Source: Mesostigma viride (taxonomy: Eukaryota; Streptophyta; Mesostigmatophyceae; Mesostigmatales; Mesostigmataceae). Taken from it: a DNA stretch of 49,434 nt. Made by a program: the position numbers and the translations under genes. Numbering within the stretch: the stretch's first letter is position 1; each line of letters begins with the position of its first letter. Shown piece after piece: positions 33,518 through 48,657 of this stretch. The DNA is taken from the NCBI GenBank assembly GCA_009746045.1, contig RPFO01001918.1:1-49434 (forward strand). Direction: 5' to 3'. Under the pieces are notes generated by a model. It did no database searches and was not told where the DNA came from. It saw only the letters and a program-made list of their open reading frames with translations.

Positions 33518-34204
33518 TTATTTTACACGTTGTCCTTCATAAATCGCATCTGCTAATTTACTTACAAGCAGATTAATTGATCTAATTGCATCATCATTAG
33601 CTGGAATCGGTAAATCTGCTAAAGTAGGATCACAATTTGTATCTACCAAAGATATCGTAGGAATACCTAGTTTGATACATTCTTTAACCGCATTAATTTC
33701 TCTTTTTTGGTCAACTATAATTACTACATCAGGCAAATATTTCATATCTTGAAGACCTGATAAATATTTACGTAATTTATATAATTGTCTTTTTAAGACT
33801 GCAGCTTCTTTTTTAGGAAGAGTATCTAAAATACCATTTTTTTCTTTTTGTTCTAAATCTTTCAATTTTCTAATACGAGTTTTTATAGTAGACCAATTGG
33901 TAAGCATACCACCTAACCATCTTTGATTCACATAATGTGATTCAGCACGTAAAGCTTCAGAAGCAATAATATCTGAAGCTTGACTTTTTGTTCCCACAAA
34001 TAAAAATTCTTTTCCTTCTTTTGCAGCGTTAAATAAAAAATCACATGCTTCTGATAATAATCTAGCAGTTTGTACTAAATCTATAAGATGTATTCCATTG
34101 CGATTTCCATAAATATAAGAAGACATTTTTGGATTCCATCCACGAGTTTGATGTCCAAAATGTACTCCAGCTTCCATCATTTCTTCTAATCCAACACTTT
34201 TCAT
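33518..34204 (-). CDS. rps2: Small ribosomal subunit protein uS2, copy 3
   Basis: Intact and identical to the 228-residue copy 2 protein. Its stop is 421 bases from the atpI fragment and its start 129 bases from the rpoC2 stop, exactly as in copy 2. Confidence 0.98.
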   Translation of the reverse strand: MKSVGLEEMMEAGVHFGHQTRGWNPKMSSYIYGNRNGIHLIDLVQTARLLSEACDFLFNAAKEGKEFLFVGTKSQASDIIASEALRAESHYVNQRWLGGMLTNWSTIKTRIRKLKDLEQKEKNGILDTLPKKEAAVLKRQLYKLRKYLSGLQDMKYLPDVVIIVDQKREINAVKECIKLGIPTISLVDTNCDPTLADLPIPANDDAIRSINLLVSKLADAIYEGQRVK

Positions 34205-34333
34205 TTGTATTTATGTCCTTCTTTTATTTAAAAAAGATAATATTAATATTATGGATTATTACTAAAAAATAAGTTTTAATATATTGTTTATTTATTGTAC
34301 TAATGTTTTTTTTTCTAAACTACTTATTCACGA

Positions 34334-38004
<3,671 letters not shown>

Positions 38005-38011
38005 TCAAACT

Positions 38012-40018
38012 TTAATATTCTGACGGGGAGTAATCCAAACTGTTTTGAATTACTTGATTAAATAAAATACGACCAGGAGTTGTACGAATATATTGACTTA
38101 TTAAATTATTTTTGAAATCTTTACGCATTTGATAATTTTTATAAATATATGAGACAAAACCTAAAGAATCCACTCTGATTTCTATTGGGTTTTGTTTAAT
38201 ATATTTACTATCTATAATCCCAGAAAATCTAACCCATACAATTGTATGTAAATTAATCTTTTTTTGATCATAAGCCATAATAACTTGTTCCAAAGAACTA
38301 AAATAATGACTTTTAGTGCCTCTTAATCTGATATCTTCAGTTGTTAAATAATAACAACCAAGTACCATATCTTGGCTAGGTGATATGATAGGTAATCCAG
38401 TAGCCGGTGATAATAAATTACTTGAAGCTAGCATTAATAAACGTGCTTCTGTTTGAGCTTCCAATGATAAAGGAATATGAACAGCCATTTGATCTCCATC
38501 AAAATCTGCATTAAAAGCTGGACAAACTAATGGATGTAATTGAATTGCTCTTCCTTCTACTAAAATAGGTTCAAAAGCTTGTATACCAAGTCTATGTAAT
38601 GTAGGTGCACGATTCAATAAAACTGGATGTCCTTGAATCACTTGATTCAAAATTTCCCATAATATTGGATCACTATTTTGAATAATTTTTTTTGCACCTT
38701 TTATATTATTTGCCAATCCTTCATTAATTAAAGTATGAATAACAAATGGTTGGAATAATTCAATCGCCATTTCCTTTGGAAGACCACATTGATGTAATTT
38801 CAGATTTGGACCAACTACAATTACTGAACGACCAGAATAATCGACACGTTTTCCTAAAAGATTTTGTCTAAATCTACCTTGTTTCCCTTTGATAATATCT
38901 GATAAAGATTTCAGTGGAATTTTATTATTGCCTACAAGAGCTTTTCCTCTTTTACCATTATCAATAAGAGCATCGACAGACTCTTGTAACATACGTTTTT
39001 CACTACGAACAACAATTTCAGGAGCTAACATATTATTAAGTTTAGCGAGTCTATTATTTCTATTGATAACTCGTCTATATAAATCATTCAAATCGGATGT
39101 TGCAAATCTACCTCCATCTAATTGGACCATAGGTCTTAGTTCTGGAGGAAGTACAGGAAGAATTGATAAAACCATCCATTCAGGCTTCGCTCCTGTAGCA
39201 ATAAAATGATTAATAATTCTTAAACGTTTAATTAATTTATTTCTTTTTTTATTTCTTCTTTCTTCTTCTATTTGCCAATCTTGATTTTTTTTATTCCATT
39301 GATTCTCATCCAGTACCCAATCTGAATCTTCTCCATTAAAAAAAGAAGATTGAGTCCAAGCGGCCTCATTTTCAGCTAAATCTTCTCTAATTTTTTGTGC
39401 TGTAGCTTTTAGATCAAAATTTTTAAGCATTTTATAAATAGCTTCACCACCTGATATTTCTTCTTCTTTTTCTTTAATATTTAACAAATCATCTAATATA
39501 TCTGTTGAATTAGAAAAGAAACGATTTTCGGTCAAAAATTGAGAAATATTCTTAAAACTAATAGAATCGTTATTATTATAATAGACAATATTTTCTACAT
39601 CTTTTCTCGGCATGCCTAGAATAACGGAAATATAACTAGGAATTCCTTTTAAATACCATACATGAGTTACAGGAGATGCAAGTTTGATATGTCCCATGCG
39701 ATGTCTACGTACACCAGATTCAATAACTTCTACACCACATCTTTCACACACAATACTTATTTCTGAATTTTTATTATATCTAACACGTTTATATCTTCCA
39801 CAATGACATTCCCAATCTTTTACAGGACCAAATATACGTTCACAAAATAAGCCATCCATTTCAGGTTTTAAAGTTCTATAATTAATAGTTTCTGATCTAG
39901 TTACTTCACCTACTATTTCTCCGTTACTGAGTGTTCTTTGACCCCATTGAAGTATTCTTTCAGGAGAAGCCAAATTAATTTGTATATATTCAAAATGGAC
40001 AAGTTTTTTAGGAATCAT
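38012..40018 (-). CDS. rpoC1: RNA polymerase beta' subunit RpoC1, copy 3
   Basis: Intact 668-residue protein identical to copy 2, with zinc ribbon and NADFDGDQ motif. Seven bases separate its stop from rpoC2. Confidence 0.98.
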   Translation of the reverse strand: MIPKKLVHFEYIQINLASPERILQWGQRTLSNGEIVGEVTRSETINYRTLKPEMDGLFCERIFGPVKDWECHCGRYKRVRYNKNSEISIVCERCGVEVIESGVRRHRMGHIKLASPVTHVWYLKGIPSYISVILGMPRKDVENIVYYNNNDSISFKNISQFLTENRFFSNSTDILDDLLNIKEKEEEISGGEAIYKMLKNFDLKATAQKIREDLAENEAAWTQSSFFNGEDSDWVLDENQWNKKNQDWQIEEERRNKKRNKLIKRLRIINHFIATGAKPEWMVLSILPVLPPELRPMVQLDGGRFATSDLNDLYRRVINRNNRLAKLNNMLAPEIVVRSEKRMLQESVDALIDNGKRGKALVGNNKIPLKSLSDIIKGKQGRFRQNLLGKRVDYSGRSVIVVGPNLKLHQCGLPKEMAIELFQPFVIHTLINEGLANNIKGAKKIIQNSDPILWEILNQVIQGHPVLLNRAPTLHRLGIQAFEPILVEGRAIQLHPLVCPAFNADFDGDQMAVHIPLSLEAQTEARLLMLASSNLLSPATGLPIISPSQDMVLGCYYLTTEDIRLRGTKSHYFSSLEQVIMAYDQKKINLHTIVWVRFSGIIDSKYIKQNPIEIRVDSLGFVSYIYKNYQMRKDFKNNLISQYIRTTPGRILFNQVIQNSLDYSPSEY

Positions 40019-40042
40019 AAAAATTTAGCTTTTCTGTAAACA

Positions 40043-43000
40043 TTAAAAATTTTGCATAAGATCTATTTCTTGATTTTTATTTGATTTATGTACTTTATAT
40101 ACACCTATATCTAGACATAAAGATTGCAATTCACGTATCAGTACCTTAAAAGATTCTGGAGTGCCTGGCTTAGGAATAGGTCGACCTTTAATAATAGCAT
40201 TTAGAGCATCATTTCTGCCTTTCATATCATCTGATTTTATTGTAAGTAATTCTTGTAAAGTATAAGCAGCTCCAAATCCTTCTAATGCCCAAACTTCCAT
40301 TTCTCCTAAACGTTGACCACCATGTTTTGCTCTACCGCCAAGAGGTTGTTGAGTAACTAATGAATAAGGTCCTGTAGAACGAGCATGAATTTTATCATCT
40401 ACTAAATGGACTAATTTAAGCATATAAGCTTTGCCAATTGTGACAGGTTGATCAAAAGATTCACCAGTTCTACCGTCAAATAATTTACTTTTTCCTGGTG
40501 ATTGAATATTAAATAGCCAAGGGTAACCAGTCTTTTGTCTTGCTTCATATAATTTGGAATAAACTAAACCTCTAGATGTTTCTTTCCCATACATTTCATC
40601 AAATGGCATCAGTTTATAATTTTCAGATAAGTATTCTCCAGCTAAACCTAATAAACATTCAAATACTTGTCCAACATTCATTCTAGAAGGGACTCCTAAT
40701 GGATTTAAAACCATATCAACAGGTGTTCCATCTTGTAAATATGGCATATCTTGTCGAGGTAAAATTTTTGAAATAATTCCTTTATTACCATGCCGACCTG
40801 CCATTTTATCTCCAACTTGAATTTTTCTTTTTTGAGAAATTGAAACATGAACCATCATAATTACACCAGAAGGCAATTCTTTTCCAGTTAATCTTCTCAC
40901 ATTTACAACTGTGCCAGAAACACCATTTGGTACTCTTAAAGATGAATCTCTAACATCACGTGCTTTTTCTCCAAAAATAGCTCGTAACAATTTTCCTTCT
41001 GGATGTTGATCTAAATCTTCTTTAGGAGTTACTTTCCCAACCAAAATATCTCCTGATTCAACACGAGCTCCTGGAATAACAATTCCATTATCATCTAAAT
41101 TACGTAATAAATGATCATTAACATTAGGAATTTCTCTAGTGATTTTTTCAGGACCTAATTTTGTTTTTCTAGCATCTACTTCATATTTTTCAATATGAAT
41201 AGAAGTGTAAATATCTTCATAAACTAATTTTTCACTAATTAAAATAGCATCTTCAAAATTGTAACCTTCCCAAGGCATATAAGCTACTAAAATATTTTGC
41301 CCTAAAGTCAACTCTCCATTTACTGTGGCAGATCCATCCGCTAAAATATCTCCTTTTTGTACCCATTCTCCTTGAGAAACGACTGGTTTTTGATTAATAC
41401 ATGTATCTTGATTTGATCTATTATATTTTTGTAAATAATATCTATCAATATGAGAATGTTGAATACCTTTTGCATTCATTCTCAAACTGCGTACCAAAAT
41501 AGTTTTTGAATCAACAGATATAACAATACCTTTGTGTCGACAGATAACTACAGTGCCTGAATCTAAAGCCACTTGTTCTTCAAAACCTGTCCCTACAATA
41601 GGTCGATTTGGTTTTAATAATGGAACAGCTTGTCTTTGCATATTAGAACCCATTAATGCTCTGTTGGCATCATCATGTTCCAAAAAGGGAATTAATGAAG
41701 TAGCTATTGAAATAGCTTGTGTTGGAGAAATCCCAACATAATCAACTTCTTCTGCTTTACTAGTAGTAAATTCTTGTTTATATCGGACAGGAACATAATT
41801 ATTTTCAATACTAGAGTAACAAGAAAGTAATAAATCTCCTGGGGCGACTTTAAATTGATCTTCTTGATCTGGAGCTAGATAAATAGGTAACTCACTTTTT
41901 ATCACTTTACGATTTTTTGTAATATAAAAAGGACTTTCCAAAAAACCATATTCATTTACTCTACTATGTGTAGCTAAAGATCCAATTAAACCGGCATTAG
42001 GACCTTCTGGCGTCTCTATAGGACAAATACGACCATAATGACTAGGATGTATATCACGCACTGCTAAACCAGCTCTTTCTCTACTTAAACCACCAGGTCC
42101 TAAACAACTTAATCTTCGTTTATGAGTAATTTCTGATAAAGGATTTGTTTGATCCATAAATTGTGATAATTGACTTGAACCAAAAAATTCTCTTATTGCA
42201 CCAACTAAAGGTTTAGGATTTACTAAAGATGTCAAAGTCAAACTATCTGGTGATGATTCACCCATTCTTTTATAAATCATTCTCTCTAGTCTACCGAGTC
42301 CTACTCGCACTTGATTTTGAATTAATTCACCTACGGATCTAACTCTTCTATTTTTTAAATGATCAATATCATCTAAAGTACCAATATTGAATTCTAAATT
42401 GATTAAATAATCGACAGCAGCCAAAATATCTTGTACAGTCAAAACTCTAATATTTTCTGGGATATTGAGTTGTAATTTTTTATTAATTTTATATCGACCA
42501 ACTTTTCCCAAATCATAATATTTAGATTGAAAAAATCGTGATTCTAAAATTTCACGTGTGCTAAGTAATGTAGATGTACTTTCATTTTCAAAATCATCAT
42601 CATGTTGTATATCATTTTCAAGATAAGGATCTGTTTCTTGAATAGTTTTTTTCAAAAATTGTGGATATTTTAATGCATCAAAAATTTCGTTTTTTGTTAA
42701 CCCCATGGCTTTAAAAACGATCATAATTGAAACTTTACGTATTTTTCCAATTCTAGCCCAAATTAATCCATTTTTATCTGTTTCTATTCTTAACCATGCG
42801 CCACGATTTGAAATAATAGTAGCACTATGAGTTTTTCTTCCTTTTTTATCAATTTCTCTTTTGTAATAAATTCCAGGACTTCTAACTATTTGATTTACAA
42901 TTACTCTTGAAGAACCATTAATAATAAAACTGCCTCTTCCCGTCATTAATGGTATTTCACCCAAAAATACATCTTGTTCTTGAATTTCTCCTGTTCTTTT

Positions 43001-43285
43001 ATTAGTTAATTTGGCAGGTACATATAATTGACAAGTATAAGTACTTGCTCGTCTAATTGATGTTCTTTCATTATATTTCGGACGTTTTAATTTATATTTT
43101 TCTGGAAAAAATCTTAATTCTAAATTTTTTTTTGAATTACTAATCACAGAAAAATCTTTCAATTCTTCAATAAGTCCTTTTTTTAAAAAAATACGAAAAC
43201 TTGAAAGCTGCATTTCAATAAGATCAGGAATTTTAAAGTCAAACGCAGTATTCGGTACCGGAGTGTATTCTTCTATTATCATCAT
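40043..43285 (-). CDS. rpoB: RNA polymerase beta subunit RpoB, copy 3
   Basis: Intact 1080-residue protein identical to copies 1 and 2. Start at 43285; rpoC1 follows after 24 bases. Confidence 0.98.
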   Translation of the reverse strand: MMIIEEYTPVPNTAFDFKIPDLIEMQLSSFRIFLKKGLIEELKDFSVISNSKKNLELRFFPEKYKLKRPKYNERTSIRRASTYTCQLYVPAKLTNKRTGEIQEQDVFLGEIPLMTGRGSFIINGSSRVIVNQIVRSPGIYYKREIDKKGRKTHSATIISNRGAWLRIETDKNGLIWARIGKIRKVSIMIVFKAMGLTKNEIFDALKYPQFLKKTIQETDPYLENDIQHDDDFENESTSTLLSTREILESRFFQSKYYDLGKVGRYKINKKLQLNIPENIRVLTVQDILAAVDYLINLEFNIGTLDDIDHLKNRRVRSVGELIQNQVRVGLGRLERMIYKRMGESSPDSLTLTSLVNPKPLVGAIREFFGSSQLSQFMDQTNPLSEITHKRRLSCLGPGGLSRERAGLAVRDIHPSHYGRICPIETPEGPNAGLIGSLATHSRVNEYGFLESPFYITKNRKVIKSELPIYLAPDQEDQFKVAPGDLLLSCYSSIENNYVPVRYKQEFTTSKAEEVDYVGISPTQAISIATSLIPFLEHDDANRALMGSNMQRQAVPLLKPNRPIVGTGFEEQVALDSGTVVICRHKGIVISVDSKTILVRSLRMNAKGIQHSHIDRYYLQKYNRSNQDTCINQKPVVSQGEWVQKGDILADGSATVNGELTLGQNILVAYMPWEGYNFEDAILISEKLVYEDIYTSIHIEKYEVDARKTKLGPEKITREIPNVNDHLLRNLDDNGIVIPGARVESGDILVGKVTPKEDLDQHPEGKLLRAIFGEKARDVRDSSLRVPNGVSGTVVNVRRLTGKELPSGVIMMVHVSISQKRKIQVGDKMAGRHGNKGIISKILPRQDMPYLQDGTPVDMVLNPLGVPSRMNVGQVFECLLGLAGEYLSENYKLMPFDEMYGKETSRGLVYSKLYEARQKTGYPWLFNIQSPGKSKLFDGRTGESFDQPVTIGKAYMLKLVHLVDDKIHARSTGPYSLVTQQPLGGRAKHGGQRLGEMEVWALEGFGAAYTLQELLTIKSDDMKGRNDALNAIIKGRPIPKPGTPESFKVLIRELQSLCLDIGVYKVHKSNKNQEIDLMQNF

Positions 43286-43710
43286 TAATTGGAAATTCCT
43301 CTACAGAAAAACACAAATAGTATTTTTTGCTTTTTTAAACAAAAAAAATATGAAAACATAATTTATAAGTTACTTTAACTAAATCTATTTTTTGTTATAA
43401 TTGAATAAATAGAATACAATATAAAAAAAACTATTTACAATTTTTTTTATCACATATAGAATAGTTATATAATTTCTATTTATTTTTATAATAAATAATG
43501 AAAAAAAAAAAGAATATAATGTTATTCTTTATAATGTATAGCAATCATTAAATAAATGGAAATTATTTTTATTAATTTAATTAATATTGATTTTTATGTT
43601 ATTTTAATTGAAAAAATTTGTTTATAAAACATAATAGAAATGTTTTTTGTAGAAATTAAAATAATTTTATTAGAAATGTTTTAGTAGTAAATAGAAAAAA
43701 TCTTTATGGC
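43286..43710. other. rpoB-trnC spacer, copy 3
   Basis: 425 bases, same length as copy 2 and two longer than copy 1, the difference being in the two long A runs. No feature identified. Confidence 0.55.
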
Positions 43711-43782
43711 GGCGGTATAGCCAAGTGGTAAGGCAGAAGATTGCAAATCTTTTATCCCCCAGTTCGAATCTGGGTGCCGCCT
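43711..43782 (+). tRNA. trnC-GCA: tRNA-Cys(GCA), copy 3
   Basis: Identical to the other two tRNA-Cys genes, all stems paired, anticodon GCA. Confidence 0.97.
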
Positions 43783-44157
43783 TAATCAATTGTGAAGAAT
43801 GTAACTTGATAAGGATAATAAAATTTAGTTGTTGGCCCATTTATTATATCTAAAAAAATAAATTTCTTTATGCTGCTACATTTATGTCCTGACATGTTAA
43901 GAGATATTTTTCACATAATAATGGGCTTCTTTATATGATATAACATATATAAGAAATAAATCAAGCAACTATAATTATTACTTATGTAATAATTGAAATA
44001 AATATATTTCAGTTTCTTTTTTATTATTTAATTAATAATATATATATTATTAAGTATTCATTGAATAATTCAATGGATTATTTGTTAATAATATTTAATA
44101 TTGGCAGTGCTAAAAACTACTGTTACTATGATATCTAAATTTTAAAGAGGCACTTGT
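43783..44157. other. trnC-petN spacer, copy 3
   Basis: 375 bases, as in copy 1, with the petN promoter at 44101..44129 and the AT palindromes; no gene. Confidence 0.55.
44101..44129 (+). promoter_or_regulatory. Putative petN promoter, copy 3
   Basis: TTGGCA-N17-TACTAT, unchanged from copy 1, although the gene behind it is frameshifted. Confidence 0.45.
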
Positions 44158-44246
44158 ATGGATATAATTAGTTTAGGTTGGGTTTTTTAATGGTATTTTT
44201 TAGTTTTTCTTTATCTCTAGTCGTTTGGGCAAGAAATGGTCTTTAA
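44158..44246 (+). pseudogene. petN: petN, copy 3, homopolymer frameshift
   Basis: 89 bases instead of 90. The T run after GGG has six bases where copies 1 and 2 have seven, so translation stops after [10 protein letters not shown]. The remaining sequence is unchanged. A one-base homopolymer loss is typical of long-read consensus error. The loss also shows that copy 3 was not simply corrected from copies 1 or 2. Confidence 0.95.
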
Positions 44247-44306
44247 TATTTTTGAAAAAATATTGATTATTCTATAATATCATTCCATTTGACACTTAAA
44301 AAAATA

Positions 44307-44396
44307 ATGCCATTGAATCAATCTACAAATTTATAAAAATTGGAGATTATATAATATATGTATTTAAATTTAAATACATATAGGCTTCAATGGCAT
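44307..44396. terminator. Nested hairpin between petN and psb30, copy 3
   Basis: Outer 11-bp stem and inner 28-base palindrome (44355..44382), as in the other copies. Confidence 0.7.
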
Positions 44397-44523
44397 AAAA
44401 AATAGTATTTATTTTTTTTAATTAATATTTAAAATAACATACCTTATAAAAAAATTAAGAAAAAATTTTTCCCTTAATTTTTTGATTACTAGGGTCTCAT
44501 AGATTTTTAATTATAAGAATATA

Positions 44524-44625
44524 TTAAAGATTACCTTTTTGAGAAGCTAATAAAAGAACAATAATAGGACCAGCTAATACAATCAGTGATAAAGAGCCTA
44601 ATTGTACAACGACTTCTAAATTCAT
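44524..44625 (-). CDS. psb30: Photosystem II protein Psb30 (Ycf12), copy 3
   Basis: Intact 33-residue Psb30, identical to copies 1 and 2. Confidence 0.93.
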   Translation of the reverse strand: MNLEVVVQLGSLSLIVLAGPIIVLLLASQKGNL

Positions 44626-44943
44626 ATTAATTAACCTTCTAGTTTTTCGTTATTTTTTACAAATATCACTTAATAACAAAATAGTAAACTATTTGTCAAA
44701 AAATTTTTTTTTTGTATAAAAATATTATCATATATCTTATATCAATTAACTTGACTTTTTTTATTATTTTTGACTTTTGGTAAAAATTGCATCAATTACA
44801 CGTATTGGCTTTGGAAAGAATTTTTTTTCTTTAAATAATAAATTTATTATTTTTTTGTACACCAACAATTCTATAAAAAAAAGTAATTTATAAAAATATA
44901 TTAGTATTATTTATATAACTCATGTACAAGGAGACTAGTTGAT
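44626..44943. other. psb30-psaM spacer, copy 3
   Basis: 318 bases. Differs from copy 1 by an A-to-T change that fuses two T runs near 44706 and by one A in the run before psaM. Nothing else found besides the psb30 promoter. Confidence 0.5.
44671..44699 (-). promoter_or_regulatory. psb30 promoter, copy 3
   Basis: TTGACA-N17-TTATTA on the minus strand, unchanged. Confidence 0.6.
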
Positions 44944-45036
44944 ATGATTTCTGATATACAAATTATGGTGGCTTTATTTGCTGCATTATTTACAGGAATA
45001 TTAGCACTAAGATTAGGAACAGAATTATATAAATAG
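44944..45036 (+). CDS. psaM: Photosystem I subunit XII PsaM, copy 3
   Basis: Intact 30-residue PsaM with AAGGAG 11 bases before the ATG; identical to the other copies. Confidence 0.95.
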   Translation: MISDIQIMVALFAALFTGILALRLGTELYK

Positions 45037-45353
45037 ATTTTGAAAAATCTACCATATACATTATATTTATTTGCTAAATCAAATATTTTCAAATATATCT
45101 TAATTTGTTAAGATAAAATATTTTTTAGCTGATTTGCAAAATAAATAGAATTTCTTTCTAGCTAAGTGAAGAAACAATAAATTTATTGTGGCTTCTCTTG
45201 GCTAGAAAGAAAGATTTACATACATAGTATGCATAACTACATGAAAATTTAATTGCTATTACATAATTTACATTACATAATATGTAGACTTTTTTCATCT
45301 AATTATGTTACATTCTTCCTTGCAAGTCCATTAGACTAATTGCAAGATTATCA
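45037..45353. other. psaM-trnS(GCU) spacer, copy 3
   Basis: 317 bases with the psaM 3' hairpin; no gene seen. Confidence 0.5.
45151..45212 (+). terminator. Hairpin downstream of psaM, copy 3
   Basis: Same 12-bp stem with inner palindrome. Confidence 0.65.
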
Positions 45354-45442
45354 GGAGAAGTGGCTGAGTGGTCGAAAGCGCCAGATTGCTAATCTGTTGT
45401 ACGAAATATATCGTACCGAGGGTTCGAATCCCTCCTTCTCCG
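45354..45442 (+). tRNA. trnS-GCU: tRNA-Ser(GCU), copy 3
   Basis: Identical class II tRNA, anticodon GCT, discriminator G. Confidence 0.97.
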
Positions 45443-45494
45443 TTTTTTTTTCACGTTAATATAACGTAAATTTTGAATTAATTTATTTTAAAAA

Positions 45495-45611
45495 TTATTC
45501 AATATCTTTTCTTTTAGGATTACGTCCTGTATCACTAGAAAGAAAACCAAAAATAAATAGTGAAACAAAGAAGATTACTACAGTATATACAAATATTTTT
45601 AACGTTAACAT
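45495..45611 (-). CDS. psbI: Photosystem II protein PsbI, copy 3
   Basis: Intact 38-residue PsbI, identical to the other copies. Confidence 0.96.
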   Translation of the reverse strand: MLTLKIFVYTVVIFFVSLFIFGFLSSDTGRNPKRKDIE

Positions 45612-45981
45612 TATTAAATCTCCAAAATAATTGGTAAAAAGAAAGAATATTTATTTTATAATACCTTATGCAATCATACTAAACTATAAATAAATCTTAT
45701 TTAAGATTTAGCTTTGTATTAAAAAATAACATATGCAATTTAATAATTAATATCAGTTAATTAATAACTAATAATTAATCACATCAATTGATTTTTTTAT
45801 GAAATCATTTATCATTTTAGATGAAATTAGAAAAAAATATCTATTTTTTTCGTAATCAATCTTGAATGGTAGCGAAATAATCATAGTATGGTTATATTAA
45901 TATATTATGTTTTTGAAATTTAAAAATTCATGCAAATATATTTTCTTTTTTTGATTTCTATCATGAAAATCATTTGTAAAA
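45612..45981. other. psbI-trnS(CGA) spacer, copy 3
   Basis: 370 bases, AT-rich, nothing identified. Confidence 0.5.
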
Positions 45982-46069
45982 AGGAAAGAGAGGGATTTGA
46001 ACCCTCGTTAGTTAATTAAACTAAAACAGTTTTCGAAACTGTCACAATAAACCACTCTGTCATCTTTCC
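45982..46069 (-). tRNA. trnS-CGA: tRNA-Ser(CGA), copy 3
   Basis: Third identical copy, anticodon CGA in loop TTCGAAA. Confidence 0.9.
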
Positions 46070-46502
46070 TACATTTGAGGCAAGATATAATAGTTTAGTT
46101 ACAAATTAACTAAAAATATATTATCTACTTTTTAATAACTTATTAATTTACTATCGAGAACATAGATTGATTTTTTTGTTTTAGTAATTTTTTTTACATC
46201 TATTAATTAGATCATTGTAATTTGTTAGAATGTGTTCTAATGTTTTTTTTATTTTCATTAAATAATACATCTAATTTTGCAAAAGGTTATAAGTAAAAGA
46301 TAATTTTCTATTCAAAAATGTATAGAATATTATTATATACATTCAATTTTTTCTGACACATATTATAAAATTGTTATTTGCTAGTTATAGTTTAATGTTT
46401 TAATAAATAAGAATGATATTGAATTATATATAACTTGTTTTAAGTTCATTAGAGTTTTTTTTTAACTCTAATGAACAGAAATTTATTTTAGAAATGAATT
46501 TA
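46070..46502. other. psbK-trnS(CGA) spacer, copy 3
   Basis: 433 bases with the psbK hairpin. Two homopolymers differ from copy 1 near 46245 (one T more) and 46300 (one A fewer), cancelling in total length. Confidence 0.5.
46444..46476 (-). terminator. psbK 3' hairpin, copy 3
   Basis: Same 13-bp stem. Confidence 0.75.
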
Positions 46503-46721
46503 TTATCTAAAACTTACAGATGCTTGCCAAACGAAAGCTAATAATAAAAATAAAAGAGGAATAACTGGAAGTACATCTACAAGTGGATCAAACATAGCAT
46601 AAGCTTCAGGTAGCTTAGCCAGAATCATATCAAAACCTATATTCATATTAAAACCTATTATAGTCAATATAAAAACCCTCCAAGAGATATTGTAATGCAG
46701 TTCTAAGAAAAACATATACAA
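46503..46721 (-). CDS. psbK: Photosystem II protein PsbK precursor, copy 3
   Basis: Same protein and same start ambiguity as copy 1: TTG at 46721, ATG at 46715, and the GGAGGG-facing TTG at 46667. Confidence 0.93.
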   Translation of the reverse strand: MYMFFLELHYNISWRVFILTIIGFNMNIGFDMILAKLPEAYAMFDPLVDVLPVIPLLFLLLAFVWQASVSFR

Positions 46722-46904
46722 AATTCTCTAATGCTTTATATGAAAAAGTAATAAATATGTAAATTTTTATCTAAAACAATGTATACTTTTCATTTATTTA
46801 AGTAAGATCTTATCAAACAAGTATAACAAGAACAATATTATGTAGGGGAATATTTTTTTTATCACAAAATATTTTTTTTAAGTTCTTTATAAGATGTTCA
46901 AAAA

Positions 46905-46976
46905 CTGGGGTGGAAGGATTCGAACCTCCGAATAGCGATGTCAAAAACCGCTGCCTTACCACTTGGCGACACCCCA
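46905..46976 (-). tRNA. trnQ-UUG: tRNA-Gln(UUG), copy 3
   Basis: Identical 72-base tRNA-Gln, anticodon TTG. Confidence 0.96.
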
Positions 46977-46997
46977 ATATATAAAATCATTGTCGTC

Positions 46998-47026
46998 AGA
47001 ATAAATCTTCTAATTTATTCTGTCAA
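46998..47026 (-). promoter_or_regulatory. trnQ promoter, copy 3
   Basis: TTGACA-N17-TATTCT with overlapping inverted repeat, unchanged. Confidence 0.65.
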
Positions 47027-47189
47027 GTCTATGAAATTATAACATCAACGATTTTTTTATGTATGTGATTAACTAAAACATTTTAATTAAAAATAGTAAG
47101 CCTTATAGCAAAAAACAAATCTTACCATAGCATATATTCTATTTTATTTTATAGTATTATATGATCAAATTGTATTTGAGGAAATAATT

Positions 47190-47940
47190 ATGAAGTTAGC
47201 ATATTGGATGTACGCAGGCCCTGCACATATTGGAACTTTACGTGTTGCAAGTTCTTTCAAAAATGTCCATGCAATTATGCATGCTCCTTTAGGAGACGAT
47301 TATTTTAATGTAATGCGTTCTATGTTAGAAAGAGAAAGAGATTTTACTCCTGTAACAGCGAGTATAGTAGATAGACATGTATTAGCACGTGGATCTCAAA
47401 ACAAAGTTGTAGATAATATTACGAGAAAAGATAAAGAAGAACGTCCCGATTTAATTGTTTTAACTCCAACATGCACATCAAGTATTTTACAAGAAGATTT
47501 ACAAAATTTTGTAAATAGAGCATCTATGAATTCTAATTCCGATGTAATTTTGGCAGATGTCAATCATTATCGTGTGAATGAATTACAAGCTGCTGATCGT
47601 ACATTAGAACAAGTTGTTAGATTTTATATTGAAAAAGCTAAGAATAATAATGATTTAGATCTTATAAAAACAACAAAACCATCTGCTAATATCATTGGTA
47701 TTTTCACTTTAGGTTTTCATAATCAACATGATTGTAGAGAATTAAAAAGATTATTACAAGATTTAGGGATTCAAATTAATGAAGTTATTCCAGAAGGTGG
47801 ATCAGTATCAAATTTAAAAAAATTACCAAAAGCTTGGTTTAATTTAGTTCCTTATAGAGAAGTAGGCTTAATGACAGCCATTTATTTAGAAAAAGAATTC
47901 AAGATGCCATACGTATCTACTACACCTATGGGTGTCGTAG
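47190..47940 (+). pseudogene. chlB: ChlB, first 250 codons, cut at J3
   Basis: Identical to intact ChlB through STTPMGVV, including Asp36, then the sequence jumps at 47941 to inverted psaA. The open frame continues 24 codons into that sequence and stops at 48014, giving a meaningless 274-residue product. The missing C-terminal half reappears in inverted, noisy form at 48658..49434. Confidence 0.95.
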
Positions 47941-47951
47941 AAGAGAGAGAT
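47941..47951. other. Junction J3 with adapter-like bases
   Basis: Eleven bases, AAGAGAGAGAT, match neither chlB nor psaA well. The last nine, GAGAGAGAT, equal the 3' stem of the standard PacBio hairpin adapter as I remember it. Left of it is chlB codon 250 (copy 2 position 18018); right of it is psaA codon ~143 on the minus strand (copy 2 position 16532). Confidence 0.7.
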
Positions 47952-48380
<429 letters not shown>

Positions 48381-48463
48381 GAGATTCTCCTCTTTTTTAG
48401 ATGAGGCACAAAAAACTCACCTCTATATTAATGAGTAAAATAGTTAATCTGTTATTTGAATTC

Positions 48464-48477
48464 CACTTATATAAGTG
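48464..48477. promoter_or_regulatory. Palindrome in the psaA leader, fragment 4
   Basis: The same 14-base CACTTATATAAGTG sequence. Confidence 0.4.
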
Positions 48478-48591
48478 AACCTATTTATTAAAAGTCTATG
48501 ACTTGAACATTTATAAAATATAGACTATCTAAAGTGAGCTTTCATGTCTGAAATTATGACACATGAATTTAGTGCTTTATGGACACAAAAT

Positions 48592-48626
48592 AATGAGTGT
48601 TGATTTTTTATAAATCAACACTCATT
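48592..48626 (-). terminator. chlB 3' hairpin, fragment 4
   Basis: Same stem as in copies 1 and 2, one loop base shorter. Confidence 0.7.
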
Positions 48627-48657
48627 AAAAATTATATTTATTTTCAATAATTATTTA

